IMG/VR virus record: IMGVR_UViG_3300033064_000476
Span: 1 to 30,784 of that record
Source of the DNA: a virus
DNA: 30,784 bases
Direction: 5' to 3' (one strand)
Shown: piece by piece, positions 30,105-30,784 of the stretch
How positions within the stretch are numbered: the first letter of the stretch is position 1
Layout: each line of letters opens with the position of its first letter
The notes under the pieces: model-generated
Told to the model about the DNA's origin: nothing
Databases searched by the model: none
The model's input: the letters and a program-made list of their open reading frames with translations, nothing else
Program-made: the position numbers and the translations under genes

Positions 30105-30647
30105 TTATGCCATATATTTTTTTAAAAGTTCTTTTCGATGCGGCAAACCATTAAACCCCCCGTTTATTATTTTAGTTATTGCGTTAATATCGTTTTTATC
30201 CGCTAACTTATTGAGCCCTTTTAATTCCCAAAACCATAGCGCAGAAATTAAAGCGTTTGCCTCTTCCAAAAGCAAATCGGGATTTTTAAAACAATCTAAG
30301 TCGGTGTCGTTTGCAAGCCTAAAATAGTTTGATTTGCCGGTAATTTGCAAGAAACCGCGGCCGCGATACTTCCAACCCTCCCCCGTTGACTCGTTGCCGT
30401 TCCCCATTCTGTTGGCGTAAACTCGATTCGCTATTTTTTCGGGTTTTCTTGCGTAGCTTTTGGCCGTTAAGTTGCCAAAGTATTTGCCGAAGGTTGTTAA
30501 AAGCCCTTTTTCTGAGTAGTTTAAGTTTTCGCTTATTGGTTTTAAGCGGCTCTCGTGATCGATTTGCGCCATAAAATGTGCAAGGCGTAATTTAGTAGTT
30601 AATCCGCTTTTATCGAAAAGTGATTTATAAATTATTGGCAAGCTCAT
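30105..30647 (-). CDS. GH19-type endolysin
   Basis: 180 aa. LRLAHFMAQIDHESRLKPIS (E32 as the general acid) and ENLNYSEKGL (E40), then GWKYRGRGFLQITGKSNY are the hallmarks of phage GH19 lysozyme/chitinase-like enzymes that cut peptidoglycan glycan strands. The C-terminal segment (ITKIINGGFNGLPHRKELLK) also fits. It lacks a signal peptide, so a holin is expected; none is recognised here. Base composition is visibly less AT-rich than in neighbouring genes. The start overlaps the preceding stop as ATGA. Confidence 0.9.
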   Translation of the reverse strand: MSLPIIYKSLFDKSGLTTKLRLAHFMAQIDHESRLKPISENLNYSEKGLLTTFGKYFGNLTAKSYARKPEKIANRVYANRMGNGNESTGEGWKYRGRGFLQITGKSNYFRLANDTDLDCFKNPDLLLEEANALISALWFWELKGLNKLADKNDINAITKIINGGFNGLPHRKELLKKYMA

Positions 30648-30784
30648 ATCGATTTGTGTTTTTTTTTATAAATCTCAAACTCCGCCTTTAATTTGCTGTA
30701 TAAAGTTTGAAGGTTGCTGAATTTCTTTTGCCATTCTTGCGACTCTTCAACAATTATCGCGTTTCTAAATTCTAGCCTTTCAAC
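30644..30784 (-). CDS. Coiled-coil protein, C-terminal part (cut by window end)
   Basis: Open frame from the window edge to TGA at 30644: 46 residues visible, ending FEIYKKKHKSI, with a Glu/Lys/Leu-rich helical pattern (LQTLYSKLKAEFEIYKKK). The stop overlaps the endolysin start as ATGA. In this position a holin or a lysis accessory would be expected, but the visible part is not hydrophobic. Full identity unknown. Confidence 0.6.
   Translation of the reverse strand, partial: VERLEFRNAIIVEESQEWQKKFSNLQTLYSKLKAEFEIYKKKHKSI

Noticed and set aside
1-30784. Complete circular genome with joined window ends
   Set aside because: Joining the ends reads the left partial fibre gene into a stop after a few codons and does not continue the right-end frame, so sequence is missing between them.
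1-30784. Integrated prophage with attachment sites
   Set aside because: No integrase, tRNA or host gene is visible and no att-like direct repeat was noticed; the HTH proteins alone do not prove lysogeny.

Overview
The window looks like one side of a siphovirus (or prophage) genome from a Bacteroidota host, most likely Flavobacteriia. The DNA is AT-rich. Shine-Dalgarno sequences are mostly absent (the clearest, AGGAG, sits before position 8028). Several intergenic gaps carry the Bacteroidota-type promoter TTG-N19-TAnnTTTG. All genes lie on the minus strand, so the window reads from right to left. Both ends cut through a gene. I see no integrase, tRNA, CRISPR array or insertion sequence.

Reading order, right to left. 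30784-29616: lysis genes (a coiled-coil gene cut by the window end, a GH19 endolysin, a lipoprotein with a C-terminal membrane segment that fits a unimolecular spanin) ending in a terminator. 29560-26100: early operons with an HTH protein, many very small proteins joined by ATGA overlaps, a RecT-like annealing protein and a NUMOD-like repeat protein. 26110-17403: DNA metabolism (a helicase-methyltransferase fusion, a DEAH helicase behind a structured leader, an m5C methyltransferase, a small membrane protein, a VirE_N/PriCT/VapE primase-helicase, and a VRR-NUC nuclease). Between the last two lies an AT-rich block flanked by inverted GGTNACC repeats, my candidate replication origin.

16848-10847: packaging and head genes (small and large terminase, portal, gpF-like minor head protein, prohead protease, major capsid protein). 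10762-7083: neck genes (gp6-like connector, head closure, gp10-like, tail terminator), with a three-gene adhesin-like module inserted among them. 7073-1: tail genes (tail tube, the two-frame tail assembly chaperone with a -1 slip on A9, tape measure, a conserved hypothetical, tail-tip protein, a second tail-tube-like protein, and two tandem fibre genes sharing an N-terminal domain).

The best non-coding signals are four. (1) The GGTNACC/AT-rich origin candidate at 17831-18047. (2) A promoter, hairpin and terminator unit at 3984-4098 that could make an RNA of about 80 nt or act as an attenuator. (3) A leader at 23346-23445 with competing GGGCAGG/CCTGCCC pairings. (4) Three terminator hairpins, each followed directly by the same 15-nt run containing a -7 box, two of them ending 4 nt from the start codon, which implies leaderless mRNAs.
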